Positions 63,816 to 64,000 of a DNA stretch of 64,000 nt are shown in pieces. A program made the translations under genes and the position numbers. Origin of the DNA: Smittia aterrima. Taxonomy: Eukaryota; Arthropoda; Insecta; Diptera; Chironomidae. The notes beneath the pieces are model-generated. The model had not been told where the DNA came from. It worked only from the letters and a program-made list of their open reading frames with translations, and did no database searches. The stretch lies in assembly GCA_033063855.1 (NCBI GenBank), contig CP093830.1:5456854-5520853 (forward strand), in the 5' to 3' direction. The first letter of the stretch is position 1. Each line of letters opens with the position of its first letter.

Positions 63816-64000
63816 ATGGCTGAAGGCATAAGCGACAATTACTTGTTAGAGGAGGAAGAGTTTGATTTTTATGTGCAAAACAAGCCGAAAAATCGTTTGA
63901 AAAAGCCGAGAAACAATTCTGAAAAAAGTTCAGATGGAGAAGACAACAAAACAAAGTTGATTGAATGTTTGTCTTCTATTGATATTCCGAGTTCTGCCAA
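63816..64000 (+). CDS. Unidentified protein, N-terminal part only (runs off the window)
   Basis: An ATG at 63816 opens a frame with no stop to the window end, 61 codons plus two bases. The peptide starts MAEGISDNYLLEEEEFDFYV and continues with a lysine/asparagine/serine-rich, charged and probably disordered stretch. There is no signal peptide or membrane helix, so a cytosolic or nuclear protein is likely. The upstream TATA/initiator pair at sensible spacing supports the start. I do not recognise the family. The sequence beyond the edge is needed to name it. Confidence 0.6.
   Translation, partial: MAEGISDNYLLEEEEFDFYVQNKPKNRLKKPRNNSEKSSDGEDNKTKLIECLSSIDIPSSA

Overview
This window is nuclear DNA from an insect, most likely a dipteran and perhaps a nematoceran midge or mosquito relative. 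The reasons are very short introns (nearly all 50-68 bases), GT-AG splice sites, CpG left undepleted, TATA plus TCAGT initiator promoters, and the gene families present: core-1 galactosyltransferase, membrane alkaline phosphatase, CYP4-clan P450, sugar-porter-like MFS proteins and a NRF-6-type acyltransferase. The species cannot be named from the sequence alone.

Layout. Positions 1-7.2 kb are gene-dense: a core-1 beta-1,3-galactosyltransferase (+, 4 coding exons, probably preceded by a 5' UTR intron), an alkaline phosphatase (+, 6 exons) and a P450 (-, 4 exons) that converges on the phosphatase with only 125 bases between stop codons. Positions 7.2-19.0 kb hold no gene I can support. Positions 19.0-24.2 kb carry three tandem paralogous MFS transporter genes with identical intron positions. 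Positions 24.2-61.2 kb are a second stretch, about 37 kb, without recognisable genes. Positions 61.2-63.3 kb hold a 6-exon NRF-6-like membrane acyltransferase (-). It shares a 475-base upstream region with the first 61 codons of an unidentified gene (+) that runs off the right edge.

How the genes fit together. The galactosyltransferase builds O-glycans in the Golgi. The other identified genes belong to families often found in gut, Malpighian tubule or fat body (brush-border phosphatase, P450, solute transporters, NRF-6-like acyltransferase). GATA-factor motifs lie upstream of the phosphatase, all three transporters and the acyltransferase, so shared gut expression is a testable inference. There is no evidence that they form one pathway.

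The strongest points for follow-up are a phosphatase with alanine where the family has an essential metal-binding aspartate, a likely gene-conversion tract between transporter copies 2 and 3, poly(A) hexamers overlapping the stop codon in three genes, and the contrast between compact genes and the long non-coding blocks. I did not find a clearly new multi-gene system.
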